Shown: piece after piece, positions 38,708-48,178 of the stretch
Numbering within the stretch: position 1 is the first letter of the stretch
Layout of the letters: every line of letters starts with the position of its first letter
Assembly: GCA_035551675.1 (NCBI GenBank)
Contig: DASZMV010000022.1
Location: 37,611 to 101,610 of the forward strand
From: JAFECT01 sp035551675
GTDB taxonomy: Bacteria > Pseudomonadota > Alphaproteobacteria > Caulobacterales > Caulobacteraceae
Reading direction: 5' to 3'
DNA: 64,000 nt
Notes under the pieces: generated by a model
What the model saw: the letters and a program-made list of their open reading frames with translations, nothing else
The model's database searches: none
Told to the model about the DNA's origin: nothing
Made by a program: the position numbers and the translations under genes

Positions 38708-40615
38708 ATGACGCGATCGAGATCTCTCGTTTCCACGGCGGTCACAGTGCTGACCGCGGTGTCGCTGACGGCCTCGAGTTGGGGTGTCGCGCCGGCTCTG
38801 GCGCAGCCCCGGATGTTGGATGGAACGCCGACCGCACAGGCCTGCGCGCAATTCGGTTACATCCTGAACGAGGACAGCAGCGGATACATAGATGGCCGCG
38901 CCGGCGGCGTGCAGGTGCAGCCGCGTCAGTACTCGCGATCGGTGATGATGGCGCCGCCGCCACCCGCTCCTCCTCCTCCTCCTCCTCCGCTACGACCTCT
39001 ATCTGCGGCGGCGGGCGCCACGAGCCCGAATTCGGTCGCGGAGGTCGTCGTCTCCGGAGGCCGCATTTCGCAGCCCATCCCTCAGGTCGGCATCGTCGGC
39101 GGCGCCAATGCCGCGGATGCTAACGGCGACGTTCAGTTCTACTTCAACTACAACAAGTCCCAACCACGCGCCGGCGATGTGGAGACCGAGAAGTATCCGC
39201 ACGCCGTGATCAACGGCGTCCACGAGGCGCAGGCCGATCCTGTCTCGACCTTTTCGATCGATGTCGACACCACCTCCTATTCCAACGTGCGCCGCTTCCT
39301 CAACGACGGACAGCTGCCGCCGCATGATGCGGTCCGCGTCGAAGAGCTGGTGAACTATTTCCGTTACGACTATCCGCTGCCGCAATCGAAGGACGAACCG
39401 TTCAAACCGTTCGTCGCCGTCGCGCCTTCGCCGTGGTCGAAGGGGAAGGAAATCGTGCACATCGCCCTGCAGGGCTACGACCTGAACCGCGAGCAGCGGC
39501 CGCCGCTCAACCTGGTGTTCCTGATCGACACCTCGGGCTCCATGGACGAGCCCGACCGCCTGCCGCTGGCGCGCCAGGCGCTGAACGTGCTGATCGACCA
39601 GTTGCGGCCGGACGACCGCGTGGCGATGGTGGCCTACGCCGGTTCGGCCGGTGAGGTGATGGGGCCGACGTCGGGCGCGCAGAAGCTCAAGATGCGCTGC
39701 GCACTCGCAAGCCTGGAGGCGGGCGGTTCGACCGCCGGCGGCGCCGGCCTGGCGCTAGCCTACAAGCTGGCCCACAAAACCTACCGCAAGGGCGCAGCCA
39801 ACCGCGTGATCCTGATGACCGACGGTGACTTCAACGTGGGCGTCGCCGATCCGTCGAAGCTGCAGGACTTCGTCGCCGAACAGCGCAAGACCGGCGTTTA
39901 TCTGTCAGCCTACGGCTACGGCCGCGGCAACTACAACGACGTCATGATGCAGACTCTGGCGCAAAACGGCAACGGGACGGCCGGTTACGTCGACAGTCTC
40001 GACGAGGCGAAGCGGCTGTTCCGCGAAGATTTCTCCAGCTCCGTCTTCCCGATCGCCGACGACGTGAAGATCCAGGTGGAGTTCAATCCCGCGCGCGTCG
40101 CGGAATACCGACTCATCGGTTACGAGACGAGGCTGCTGAACCGCGAGGACTTCAACAACGACAAGGTCGACGCCGGCGAAGTCGGTTCCGGCGCATCGGT
40201 GACCGCGCTCTACGAGATCACGCCGGTCGGCGGCCCCTCGGCGGTCGATGCTCTGCGCTATCAGACCTCGGCGCCAGCGAAGGCGCAGGGCAACGAGCTC
40301 GCCTATCTGAAGGTGCGTTACAAGCTGCCCGGCGAATCGACCTCGCGTCTGATCGAGCGCCCGATCACCGACGCGGACGCGACGGCCGATCTCGACGCGG
40401 CGCCCGACAGCACGCGTTGGGCGCTGGCGGTCGCGGCCTACGGCCAGAAGCTGCGCGGCGATCCCTGGGTCGGCGACGGCTTCGGGTGGACCCAGATCGA
40501 GACGTTGGCCGAACACACGGGCGGTCGCGACGCCTACGGTCTGAAGGCGCAGTTCGTCGCCCTGGTGCAGAAGGCGGGCTCGGCGAAGTCCGTGAACGAG
40601 GCCGACGCGGAATAA
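38708..40615 (+). CDS. VWA-domain protein (YfbK-like, with DUF3520) and TonB-receptor-like N-terminal segment
   Basis: A 635-residue exported protein with a strong SD (GAGGAGGGG) and a signal peptide ending near ALAQ. A Pro-rich stretch (about residues 81-95) precedes EVVVSGGRIS and a segment near 127-153 with IVGGAN and FYFNY, which looks like part of a TonB-dependent receptor. The YfbK-type N-domain follows (DPVSTFSIDVDTTSYSNVRR, AVRVEELVNYFRYDYPLP), then a von Willebrand A domain with the MIDAS motif IDTSGSM (D274) and MTDGDFNVGV, and a C-terminal DUF3520. A periplasmic or outer-membrane scaffold role is likely; no enzymatic motif is present. Confidence 0.88.
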   Translation: MTRSRSLVSTAVTVLTAVSLTASSWGVAPALAQPRMLDGTPTAQACAQFGYILNEDSSGYIDGRAGGVQVQPRQYSRSVMMAPPPPAPPPPPPPLRPLSAAAGATSPNSVAEVVVSGGRISQPIPQVGIVGGANAADANGDVQFYFNYNKSQPRAGDVETEKYPHAVINGVHEAQADPVSTFSIDVDTTSYSNVRRFLNDGQLPPHDAVRVEELVNYFRYDYPLPQSKDEPFKPFVAVAPSPWSKGKEIVHIALQGYDLNREQRPPLNLVFLIDTSGSMDEPDRLPLARQALNVLIDQLRPDDRVAMVAYAGSAGEVMGPTSGAQKLKMRCALASLEAGGSTAGGAGLALAYKLAHKTYRKGAANRVILMTDGDFNVGVADPSKLQDFVAEQRKTGVYLSAYGYGRGNYNDVMMQTLAQNGNGTAGYVDSLDEAKRLFREDFSSSVFPIADDVKIQVEFNPARVAEYRLIGYETRLLNREDFNNDKVDAGEVGSGASVTALYEITPVGGPSAVDALRYQTSAPAKAQGNELAYLKVRYKLPGESTSRLIERPITDADATADLDAAPDSTRWALAVAAYGQKLRGDPWVGDGFGWTQIETLAEHTGGRDAYGLKAQFVALVQKAGSAKSVNEADAE

Positions 40616-40616
40616 C

Positions 40617-42128
40617 TCAGACGTCGAACTTGACGCCTTGGGCGAGGGGCAGGCTGCGGGAGTAGTTCAGGGTCTGGGTCTGGCGGCGCATGTAAGAGCG
40701 CCAGGCGTCTGAACCGCTCTCGCGGCCCCCGCCGGTTTCCTTCTCGCCGCCGAAGGCGCCGCCGATCTCGGCGCCGGACGGTCCGATGTTGACGTTGGCG
40801 ATGCCGCAGTCGGAGCCCGCGGCGGAGAGGAACTGCTCGGTCTCGCGCACGTCGTTGGAGAAGATACACGAGGACAGGCCCTGGGGCACGTCGTTCTGCA
40901 TCGCCAGCGCGTCTTCGAACTTGTCGTAGCTCAGCACATAGAGGATCGGCGCGAAGGTCTCTCGTTGCACCACATCGCTTTGTCTGGGCATGAGGATGAT
41001 CGCGGGCTCGACATAGGCGCCGCCGAGATTGGTGTCGGCGCGTTTGCCGCCGACCACAACTTCGCCGCCTTCGGACTTCGCCTGGGCGACGGCCTTTTCG
41101 AATCCTTGTGCCGAGACTTCGTCGATCAAGGGACCGACCAGCGTGCCGCTTTCCAGCGGATCGCCGATGGGCAGGGTCGCATAGGCCTTGCTCAACCGCT
41201 CGACGAGGCTGTCGGCGATGCTGTGATGCACGATCAGGCGGCGAAGGCTGGTGCAACGCTGGCCCGCGGTGCCGACCGCGGAGAAGGCGACCGCGCGCAC
41301 GGTCATGTCGATGTCCGCGGTGGGCGCCACGATCATCGCGTTGTTGCCGCCGAGCTCCAACAGCGAACGGCCGAAGCGTTCGGCCACCTTGGGTCCGACC
41401 GCCTTGCCCATGCGGGTCGAGCCGGTGGCGGAGATCAGCGGCACGCGGTGGTCGCCGACCAGCGCCTCGCCCACGTCGGCGCGGCCGATGACGACCTGCG
41501 ACAGGTGCGCGGGCGCTGCGCCGAAACGCTTGGCGGCGCGTTCGAACACCGCCTGGGTCGCGAGCGCGGTGAGCGGCGTCTTCTCCGACGGCTTCCAGAT
41601 CACCGGGTCGCCGCAGACCAGCGCCAGGGCCGCGTTCCACGACCACACCGCGACCGGGAAGTTGAAGGCGGAGATCACGCCGACGACGCCCAGAGGCTGC
41701 CACCGCTCCTGCATGTGATGGCCGGGGCGCTCGGACTGGAGGGTCAGGCCGTAGAGCTGGCGCGACAGGCCGGTGGCGAAGTCGCAGATGTCGATCATCT
41801 CCTGGATCTCGCCCAGGCCCTCCGAGCGGACCTTGCCGGCCTCCAGCGTGACCAGGAGGCCGAGGTCGTCCTTGGCCTTGCGCAGCTCTTCACCCAGCAG
41901 GCGGACCAGCTCGCCCCGCCGCGGCGCCGGGACCTCCCGCCAGGTCCGGAAGGCCTCCTGCGCGCGTTCGACCGCCTGGGCGACTTCGCCGGCCGTATTC
42001 TGACGAACCGACCCGATCTGGGCGCCGTCGATGGGGGACGAGACCAAAAGGTCCCCACCGGAAGCGGTTTCCTTGGAAACCCCAAGCCGATCAAGGATTT
42101 CGCCCACCAGGGCGGCGGTGTTCGCCAT
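40617..42128 (-). CDS. ALDH7-type aldehyde dehydrogenase (aminoadipate-semialdehyde/P6C dehydrogenase-like)
   Basis: A 503-residue NAD-linked aldehyde dehydrogenase with GGAG 8 bases before the ATG. Signatures are GVISAFNFPVAVWSWNAALA, the catalytic Glu motif LLELGGNNAMIV and the catalytic C292 in GTAGQRCTSLRR. GSDAWRSYMRRQTQTLNYSR at the end and the N-terminal arrangement are those of ALDH7A1/antiquitin and bacterial piperideine-6-carboxylate dehydrogenases of lysine degradation. No lysine catabolism gene is adjacent. It ends one base after the convergent VWA gene. Confidence 0.88.
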   Translation of the reverse strand: MANTAALVGEILDRLGVSKETASGGDLLVSSPIDGAQIGSVRQNTAGEVAQAVERAQEAFRTWREVPAPRRGELVRLLGEELRKAKDDLGLLVTLEAGKVRSEGLGEIQEMIDICDFATGLSRQLYGLTLQSERPGHHMQERWQPLGVVGVISAFNFPVAVWSWNAALALVCGDPVIWKPSEKTPLTALATQAVFERAAKRFGAAPAHLSQVVIGRADVGEALVGDHRVPLISATGSTRMGKAVGPKVAERFGRSLLELGGNNAMIVAPTADIDMTVRAVAFSAVGTAGQRCTSLRRLIVHHSIADSLVERLSKAYATLPIGDPLESGTLVGPLIDEVSAQGFEKAVAQAKSEGGEVVVGGKRADTNLGGAYVEPAIILMPRQSDVVQRETFAPILYVLSYDKFEDALAMQNDVPQGLSSCIFSNDVRETEQFLSAAGSDCGIANVNIGPSGAEIGGAFGGEKETGGGRESGSDAWRSYMRRQTQTLNYSRSLPLAQGVKFDV

Positions 42129-42282
42129 GTCTCGACTCCGGAATGCCGCCCGTCCTTGGCGGTAAAGCCTTCAGTGTTCAAGGCAGGAATCCCCTCCCCC
42201 AGATTCTTTGGCCAGACACACCGAACGCTAACCCTTGGCGGGGATACTCCCCGACCAAGACGGCGCGCGCGGACGGTCCAGA

Positions 42283-42864
42283 ATGGCTAAAGCTCAATTC
42301 CACAAGAACCAGAAGGTGTGGGTCGACACGGTCGGCACCTGGGCGGTGATCGAAAAGGTGGTCCCGGTCTGGGCCAAGGGCTTCGACGAGCCCGTGCGCA
42401 TCACCTACGAGGTGGGCCTGGGCCGCGATTTCCTGTCCCACGAGCTTGAGCCCGAACGCCGCGACACCGCCGAAGTCGCCGTCGAGGCCGGCAACTGGCG
42501 GATGCTGCGCGCCAAGAACAAGTGGCAGCAGCCGGAAGACTGCGGCCATCACCCCTTCCCCGGCAGCTATCCGGTGGTGGTGACCGACGCCAACGACTGG
42601 GGCGGCTGGCGCGTGCCGGGCGCGGAATACGACCGCGACCCCTACAAGATCGAGTTCCAGGGCCGCCTGATCACCGCCGCGCCCAAGCTGATGCACCTGG
42701 CTCAGGCGATGGTCGCCGCGGTGCGCGATTCCCACGGCGACGCTCCGCCGGAGATGATGCGGATGGCCGAGGTGGCCCAGGAAATCCTGGACGCCGTACA
42801 AAGCTCCGACTCCCCGCCGCCGCATGCCCTTCCGTCGGAAGAGCATTCACACGCCGCTGAATAA
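42283..42864 (+). CDS. Conserved hypothetical protein
   Basis: A 193-residue soluble protein from the ATG at 42283 (MAKAQFHKNQKVWVDTVGTW); an upstream in-frame start at 42235 is less likely. The first third is SH3-like in appearance (KNQKVWVDTVGTWAVIEKVV); the middle is Trp-rich (NWRMLRAKNKWQQPEDCGHH, NDWGGWRVPG), and the last part is helical. I do not know a function. Divergent from the ALDH gene and upstream of pepN on the same strand. Confidence 0.7.
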   Translation: MAKAQFHKNQKVWVDTVGTWAVIEKVVPVWAKGFDEPVRITYEVGLGRDFLSHELEPERRDTAEVAVEAGNWRMLRAKNKWQQPEDCGHHPFPGSYPVVVTDANDWGGWRVPGAEYDRDPYKIEFQGRLITAAPKLMHLAQAMVAAVRDSHGDAPPEMMRMAEVAQEILDAVQSSDSPPPHALPSEEHSHAAE

Positions 42865-42999
42865 GCTGTCGCGGCCTTAACCTGAGTTGAGGCGTGCTCA
42901 TCACACGCGTCTCGGTGTTCGCACCGATTTGAGCCGGTCGCGCTAGCAAGCCGCGCGGCGGTGGGCCAAACAGTGGGCCCTCGCCGCCCGGAGCCGTCC

Positions 43000-45627
43000 A
43001 TGCGTACCGAAACCCCCGCCCCCATCCGCCTGGACGAGTACCGCCCGCCTGCCTTCCTGGTGGACGAGGTCAGCCTCGATTTCACGCTGGAACCGAAAGC
43101 CACGCGGGTCCGCGCAAAGCTCAGCATGCGGCGCAACGACGGCGATCCGGCGCAGCCTCTGTTCCTGAACGGCGAACGTCTCAAACCGGTCAGCTTCGCC
43201 ATCGATGGGCGCCCTCTCGAGGAGAAGGAATACATTCTCACCGACGAAGGCCTGACCCTGGTTTCGCCGCCGAACGCCTTCACCCTCGAAACCGAAGTCG
43301 AGATCGATCCCGAGGGCAATACCGCGCTCGAAGGGCTCTATATGTCGGGCGGCCGCTTCTGCACCCAGTGCGAGGCGGAGGGCTTTCGCAAGATCACCTT
43401 CTTCCCCGACCGTCCCGACGTGCTGGCGCGCTACACGGTGCGCATGGAGGCGGACAAACAGGCCTGTCCGCGGCTGTTGTCGAACGGCAACCTGGTCGAG
43501 CACGGCGATCTCGACGGCGGGCGTCACTATGCGGTGTGGCGCGATCCCTTCCCCAAGCCCTGCTACCTGTTCGCGCTGGTCGCGGGCGTGCTCGACGAAC
43601 TGGCCGACGATTTCACCACCATGAGCGGGCGCAGGATCGATCTGCGCATCTATGTCGATCCCGGTCAGGCGTCGCGCGCGGCCTATGCGATGGACTCACT
43701 GAAGCGCGCCATGAAGTGGGACGAAGAGACCTATGGCCGCGAGTACGATCTCGACCTGTTCATGATCGTTGCGGTGCGGGACTTCAACTTCGGCGCCATG
43801 GAGAACAAGGGGCTGAACATCTTCAACTCCTCGCTGCTGCTGGCCGACGCAGCGACGGCGACGGACGTGGATTACGAGCGCATCGAGGGCGTGGTCGCGC
43901 ACGAATATTTCCACAACTGGACCGGCGACCGCATCACCTGCCGCGACTGGTTCCAGCTGTGCGTGAAGGAGGGCCTGACCGTCTTCCGCGACCAGGGATT
44001 TTCCGCCGACATGCGCGGCCACGCGGTGCAGCGGATCAAGGAGGTGCGCAACCTGCGCGCCCGCCAGTTCCCCGAGGACCAGGGTCCGCTGGCCCATCCG
44101 GTGCGGCCGTCGAGCTATCTGAAGATCGACAATTTCTACACCGCCACCATCTACGACAAGGGCGCCGAGGTGATCCGCATGCTGCGTGAGATCATCGGCG
44201 ACGAAGCGTTTCGTCGCGGCATGGACCGTTATTTCGAAAGCTTCGACGGCCAGGCGGTGACGGTCGAGGATTTCATAAGCTGTTTCGGCGACGCTCTGGG
44301 CGACAGGCGCGACGACTTCTTCCGGTGGTACGGCCAGGCGGGCACGCCGGAAGTGAAGATCGAGTGCGACTATGATTCCGCTGCACGCTCGGTCTCGCTC
44401 ACGCTGAAGCAGGCGACCGCGCCGACGCCCGGTCAGGCGGAAAAGCGCGCGCTGCCGATCCCGATCCGGATCGGCGTGCTCGACCTCGACGGCCGGGTGC
44501 AGCGCTTCCGCCCCGAGGGCCAGCCCGAGACCGACGAGCTGTTGCTCACGCTCGAAGAGGGCCAGCGCACCATTCGCCTCGAAGGAGTCGAGCGGCCGCC
44601 GGTGCTGTCGGCGCTGCGCGGGTTTTCCGCGCCGGTGAAGCTCGCGTTCAAGGAGGCCTCCGACGACCGTTTCGTTCGCCTCGCCGCCGATCCCGACCTG
44701 TTCAACCGCTGGGAGGCCGGCCAGACCCTGGCGCGCGACCTGATCCTCGCCCGCGCCACCGGCAAACCCGACACCGCCGGCGAGAAGCGCTATGCCGAGG
44801 CGCTCGGCCGCGCCATCGCGGGCCAGTCCGCGGATGCGGCGTTCAAGGCGCTGTTGCTGCATCCACCGATCGAGCAGGACTTGGCGCTGGAGATGGCGCC
44901 GGCCGATCCCGCCGCAATCCACGCCGCCCGCGACGCCCTGCGCGCCGCCATGGCAGACGCCCTGGCCGCCGAACTCGAGCGCATCCACGATGATTATGGC
45001 GTCGCGGAAACCTTCTCGCCGGACGCCGAGAGCGCCGGGCGCCGGGCGCTGCGCAACGCCGCCATTGAGGTGCTGGCGGCGCGGGGATCCGACGCCGACC
45101 GGGCACGCGCCCGCAAGCACGTCGAGGACGCGCGCGACATGACCGCGGCCATGGGCGGGCTGACCGCGCTGATGCTGCTGGGCGGCGAGGATTTCGACCG
45201 CGCGCTCGAAGCCTTCTACGATCAGTGGAAGAACGAGCCCCTGGTCATCGACAAGTGGTTCTCGATCCAGGGCCGCGCGCCCGACGAAGGCGCGCTCGGC
45301 CGCGTCATCGGCCTGACGGCGCACCCAGCCTTCGACCTGAAGAATCCCAACCGGTTCCGCGCCCTGGTGCAGAACTTCGCGGTGAACAATCCGGTGCGGT
45401 TCCACGATCCGTCGGGCGCCGGCTATCGCTTTTTGGCGGACCAGATCCTGGTGATGGACGCGCTCAATCCGAACATCGCCGCGCGCCTGATCGAGCCGCT
45501 CGGCGGCTGGCGCCGCTACCGCCCCGAGCTGGCGGCAAAGATGCGCGCCGAGCTGGAGCGTATCGCCACACACCCCGGCATCTCCAAGAACGTCTTGGAA
45601 TTGGCCGCTAAGTCCCTGGAAACCTAG
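43000..45627 (+). CDS. pepN: Aminopeptidase N
   Basis: An 875-residue M1-family zinc metallo-aminopeptidase, near the E. coli PepN length of 870. The substrate-binding motif FGAMENKGLN precedes the zinc site HEYFH (H301, H305) with the third ligand E324 (CVKEGLTVFRDQGF). The PepN-type N-terminus (IRLDEYRPPAFLVDEVSLDF) and the long C-terminal helical domain are complete. Cytosolic, for late steps of peptide turnover. The ATG at 43000 is preferred to a GTG at 42961, which would add a basic leader. Confidence 0.95.
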   Translation: MRTETPAPIRLDEYRPPAFLVDEVSLDFTLEPKATRVRAKLSMRRNDGDPAQPLFLNGERLKPVSFAIDGRPLEEKEYILTDEGLTLVSPPNAFTLETEVEIDPEGNTALEGLYMSGGRFCTQCEAEGFRKITFFPDRPDVLARYTVRMEADKQACPRLLSNGNLVEHGDLDGGRHYAVWRDPFPKPCYLFALVAGVLDELADDFTTMSGRRIDLRIYVDPGQASRAAYAMDSLKRAMKWDEETYGREYDLDLFMIVAVRDFNFGAMENKGLNIFNSSLLLADAATATDVDYERIEGVVAHEYFHNWTGDRITCRDWFQLCVKEGLTVFRDQGFSADMRGHAVQRIKEVRNLRARQFPEDQGPLAHPVRPSSYLKIDNFYTATIYDKGAEVIRMLREIIGDEAFRRGMDRYFESFDGQAVTVEDFISCFGDALGDRRDDFFRWYGQAGTPEVKIECDYDSAARSVSLTLKQATAPTPGQAEKRALPIPIRIGVLDLDGRVQRFRPEGQPETDELLLTLEEGQRTIRLEGVERPPVLSALRGFSAPVKLAFKEASDDRFVRLAADPDLFNRWEAGQTLARDLILARATGKPDTAGEKRYAEALGRAIAGQSADAAFKALLLHPPIEQDLALEMAPADPAAIHAARDALRAAMADALAAELERIHDDYGVAETFSPDAESAGRRALRNAAIEVLAARGSDADRARARKHVEDARDMTAAMGGLTALMLLGGEDFDRALEAFYDQWKNEPLVIDKWFSIQGRAPDEGALGRVIGLTAHPAFDLKNPNRFRALVQNFAVNNPVRFHDPSGAGYRFLADQILVMDALNPNIAARLIEPLGGWRRYRPELAAKMRAELERIATHPGISKNVLELAAKSLET

Positions 45628-45674
45628 GGCGCATAAGCGGTCGACAGGTTGCGCCGACGCACCTTACCCTTCGA

Positions 45675-45689
45675 GAATCGGTTCGAATC
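45675..45689. promoter_or_regulatory. Pair of GANTC (CcrM-type) sites before the PleC-like gene
   Basis: GAATC at 45675-45679 and GAATC at 45685-45689, exactly 10 bp apart, 18-32 bp upstream of the GTG start. GANTC is the recognition sequence of the alphaproteobacterial cell-cycle methyltransferase CcrM, and methylation in promoter regions can tune transcription. Confidence 0.45.
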
Positions 45690-45706
45690 ACCAGAGTGGG
45701 GCAAAG

Positions 45707-48178
45707 GTGGCCGAAGGCGGTCGGGTCACCGGACGAAAGCGAGGGGCTGAGGGTTCGGACCCCACCCAGCGCTTCGGTGCGGTCACGCCTCTGTGGGTGT
45801 GGGTGGCGATCTTCGCGATCGCCTTCTCGGTCGTCGCCTATACCGTCTTCTTCGCCAAGCGCTTCGACACAGACGCCGTCGGCAACGGCGCCATTGCCCA
45901 CGGCGTGCGGTACGAAGCCGAACTCGACGCCGCGCGCGCGTCCGCGGCGCTGTCGGGTGTCGAAGCGTCGCTGTCCGCCGGCGCCGACCTGTTGTCGCGC
46001 CATCCCGACCGTCCGCTCGACGGCGCCGAGACCGCGCTGAAGGCGACGGAAGGCCGCGCCCTCGCCACCGCACTCGCCACGCCGGAGTCGGTGCTGACGG
46101 AAACCGGTCACGCGGACGGCGCCGCCTGGCGACAGGTCGCCGCGCACGCGGCGCACGCGCACGGCGTCTGGATCGAAGCTGAGGGCGGCTATCTCTACGT
46201 CGCAAAGGCGGTCGGCGGCGATGAACGGTTGATCGCGGCCCTGCCGCCGGTGAAGCTGACTGCGGCCCACAACGGCGTCGTCGCCCTGGCGAGTGCGGAC
46301 GGACGCATCGTCGCCGCATCGGACCCGTCGCTGGTCGGCGCGCCCACCGACAAGCTCGGCCTGCCTGCGGACAAGATCGGGTCCGCCGTGCATGACGCGT
46401 TGTCGTTCAGCGGCAAGACCGAAGCGGGCGAGGCCTTCACCGCATCGGCGGCCGCCAGCGATGACGGCGCGCTGATCGCGATCTCCGCGGCGCCCACGCC
46501 GCATCCAGGCCTGACGCTGGCGTCGGTGCTGAACGTCATGCCGCTGATCGCGCCGATGACGCTGGGTCTGGTCCTGGTGCTGGTGATCTGGCTGCAGGCG
46601 CGCCGCGCCGAGGCGGCGCGCAAGGCCTATGTCGACACCGAGCGCAGATTCCGTTCGGCGGTGGAGGCGGCGCGCTGCGGCGTGTGGGAATGGGACCTCG
46701 CCGACAACCGCGTCTACGTCTCTGACCTGATGGGCCAGATGCTGGGCTGGGAATCCGGGGGCCTGGTGGCCGGGGACGAGGTCCTGGCGCGCGTGGCGCC
46801 CGACCACCGCGATCGCGTGCTGCAGGCGCTGAAGAGCGCCGCGCTTTACGGCGCCTTCGACGTGTCGTTCCGCGTGCCCCGCGCCGATGGTCGCTCGACC
46901 TGGATCGACGCGCGCGGTCAGGCGCTGGCGGACAAGGCCAACGAGTACAACCGTATCGTGGGCGTGGCGCTCGACGTCACCGACGAACGCATCGCCCAGG
47001 CCCGTGCGCAGGCGGCCGAGCGCCGGCTGAAGGACGCCATCGAGAGCGCCAGCGAAGCCTTCGCGCTGTGGGACCGCCGCGATCGCCTGCTGCTGTCGAA
47101 CAACAACTTCCGTCTCTGGTTCAACATGGATCCCCGGGTGCTGAAGCCCGGCGCGGCGCGCGAGTTGCTGATGAAGATCGCGCGCCTGACCATTTCACGC
47201 GAGAGCGATAACGACGAGAACGGCATGCGCGAGGCGGAGCTGCACGACGGCCGCTGGCTGCAGCTGTCGGAGCGGCGCACCGCCGACGGCGGCGTGGTGC
47301 TGACCGCCGCCGACATCACCGCGGTGAAGCGCCAGGAGGCCGCTCGCGCCAAGAACGAGGTCGAGTTGCAGCGCATGGTGCAGCGGCTGGAGCAGAGCCA
47401 GCATGCGCTGGAGGTGCTGGCGCGCAAATACGAGATCGAAAAGACCCGCGCCGAGGCGGCGAACCGCGCCAAGAGCGAATTCCTCGCCAACATGAGCCAT
47501 GAACTACGCACGCCGCTGAACGCCATCAACGGCTTCTCCGAAATCATGGTGGGTGAGCTGTACGGGCCGCTGGGCGACCGGCGCTACAAGGAATATGCGT
47601 CGGACATCCTGATGTCGGGCCAGCATCTTTTGGCGCTGATCAACGACATCCTCGACATGGCCAAGATCGAGGCGGGCAAGCTGAACCTCAGGTTCGAATT
47701 CATCTCCATCGACGAGGTGGTCGAGGATGCGCTGCGCCTGATGCGCAATCGCGCCGAGGACGCGGGCCTGATCCTGGGTTCGGACCTCGCCGCCACGCCG
47801 GAGATCGAGGCGGACTACCGCGCTTTGAAACAGGTGCTGCTGAACCTGATCTCCAACGCGGTGAAGTTCACCCCGCGCGGCGGCGCGGTCACCGTGCGCG
47901 CCGAAGCGATCGGCGCGGAGCTGGAGCTCAGCGTGCAGGACACCGGCATCGGCATCTCGCGCGAGAACCTGGAACGCTTGGCCCAGCCGTTCGAACAGGT
48001 CGAAACCCAGCACGCCAAGACCACCCAGGGCACGGGCCTCGGCCTTGCCCTCACCAAGTCGCTGATCGAGATGCACGGCGGTCGGCTGCGCATCGACAGC
48101 GAGCCGGGCATGGGCACGATCGTGCGCGTATCGCTTCCGATCCGGCGGCGGCCGCAGACAGACGCGTACGCGGCCTGA
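45707..48178 (+). CDS. pleC: PleC-like membrane sensor histidine kinase
   Basis: 823 residues from a GTG. A transmembrane helix (VTPLWVWVAIFAIAFSVVAY) is followed by a periplasmic domain to about residue 270, a second helix (LIAPMTLGLVLVLVIWLQ) and two PAS domains (about 305-430 and 440-540). HisKA follows with MSHELRTPLNAINGFSEIMV (H598), then the ATPase domain with N box (LLNLISNAVKFTPRGG) and G boxes (VQDTGIGIS, GTGLGLALTKS). Length, domain order and the VGELYGPLGDRRYKEYASDI segment match Caulobacter PleC, the polar DivK phosphatase/kinase (842 residues, H610). Close paralogues exist, so orthology is likely rather than proven. The upstream pepN neighbour supports it. Confidence 0.75.
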   Translation: MAEGGRVTGRKRGAEGSDPTQRFGAVTPLWVWVAIFAIAFSVVAYTVFFAKRFDTDAVGNGAIAHGVRYEAELDAARASAALSGVEASLSAGADLLSRHPDRPLDGAETALKATEGRALATALATPESVLTETGHADGAAWRQVAAHAAHAHGVWIEAEGGYLYVAKAVGGDERLIAALPPVKLTAAHNGVVALASADGRIVAASDPSLVGAPTDKLGLPADKIGSAVHDALSFSGKTEAGEAFTASAAASDDGALIAISAAPTPHPGLTLASVLNVMPLIAPMTLGLVLVLVIWLQARRAEAARKAYVDTERRFRSAVEAARCGVWEWDLADNRVYVSDLMGQMLGWESGGLVAGDEVLARVAPDHRDRVLQALKSAALYGAFDVSFRVPRADGRSTWIDARGQALADKANEYNRIVGVALDVTDERIAQARAQAAERRLKDAIESASEAFALWDRRDRLLLSNNNFRLWFNMDPRVLKPGAARELLMKIARLTISRESDNDENGMREAELHDGRWLQLSERRTADGGVVLTAADITAVKRQEAARAKNEVELQRMVQRLEQSQHALEVLARKYEIEKTRAEAANRAKSEFLANMSHELRTPLNAINGFSEIMVGELYGPLGDRRYKEYASDILMSGQHLLALINDILDMAKIEAGKLNLRFEFISIDEVVEDALRLMRNRAEDAGLILGSDLAATPEIEADYRALKQVLLNLISNAVKFTPRGGAVTVRAEAIGAELELSVQDTGIGISRENLERLAQPFEQVETQHAKTTQGTGLGLALTKSLIEMHGGRLRIDSEPGMGTIVRVSLPIRRRPQTDAYAA

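Noticed and set aside
43696..45573. A 625-codon open frame on the minus strand inside pepN
   Set aside because: Antisense shadow of a complete M1 aminopeptidase; composition (Arg, His, Gln, Val rich) has no domain features.
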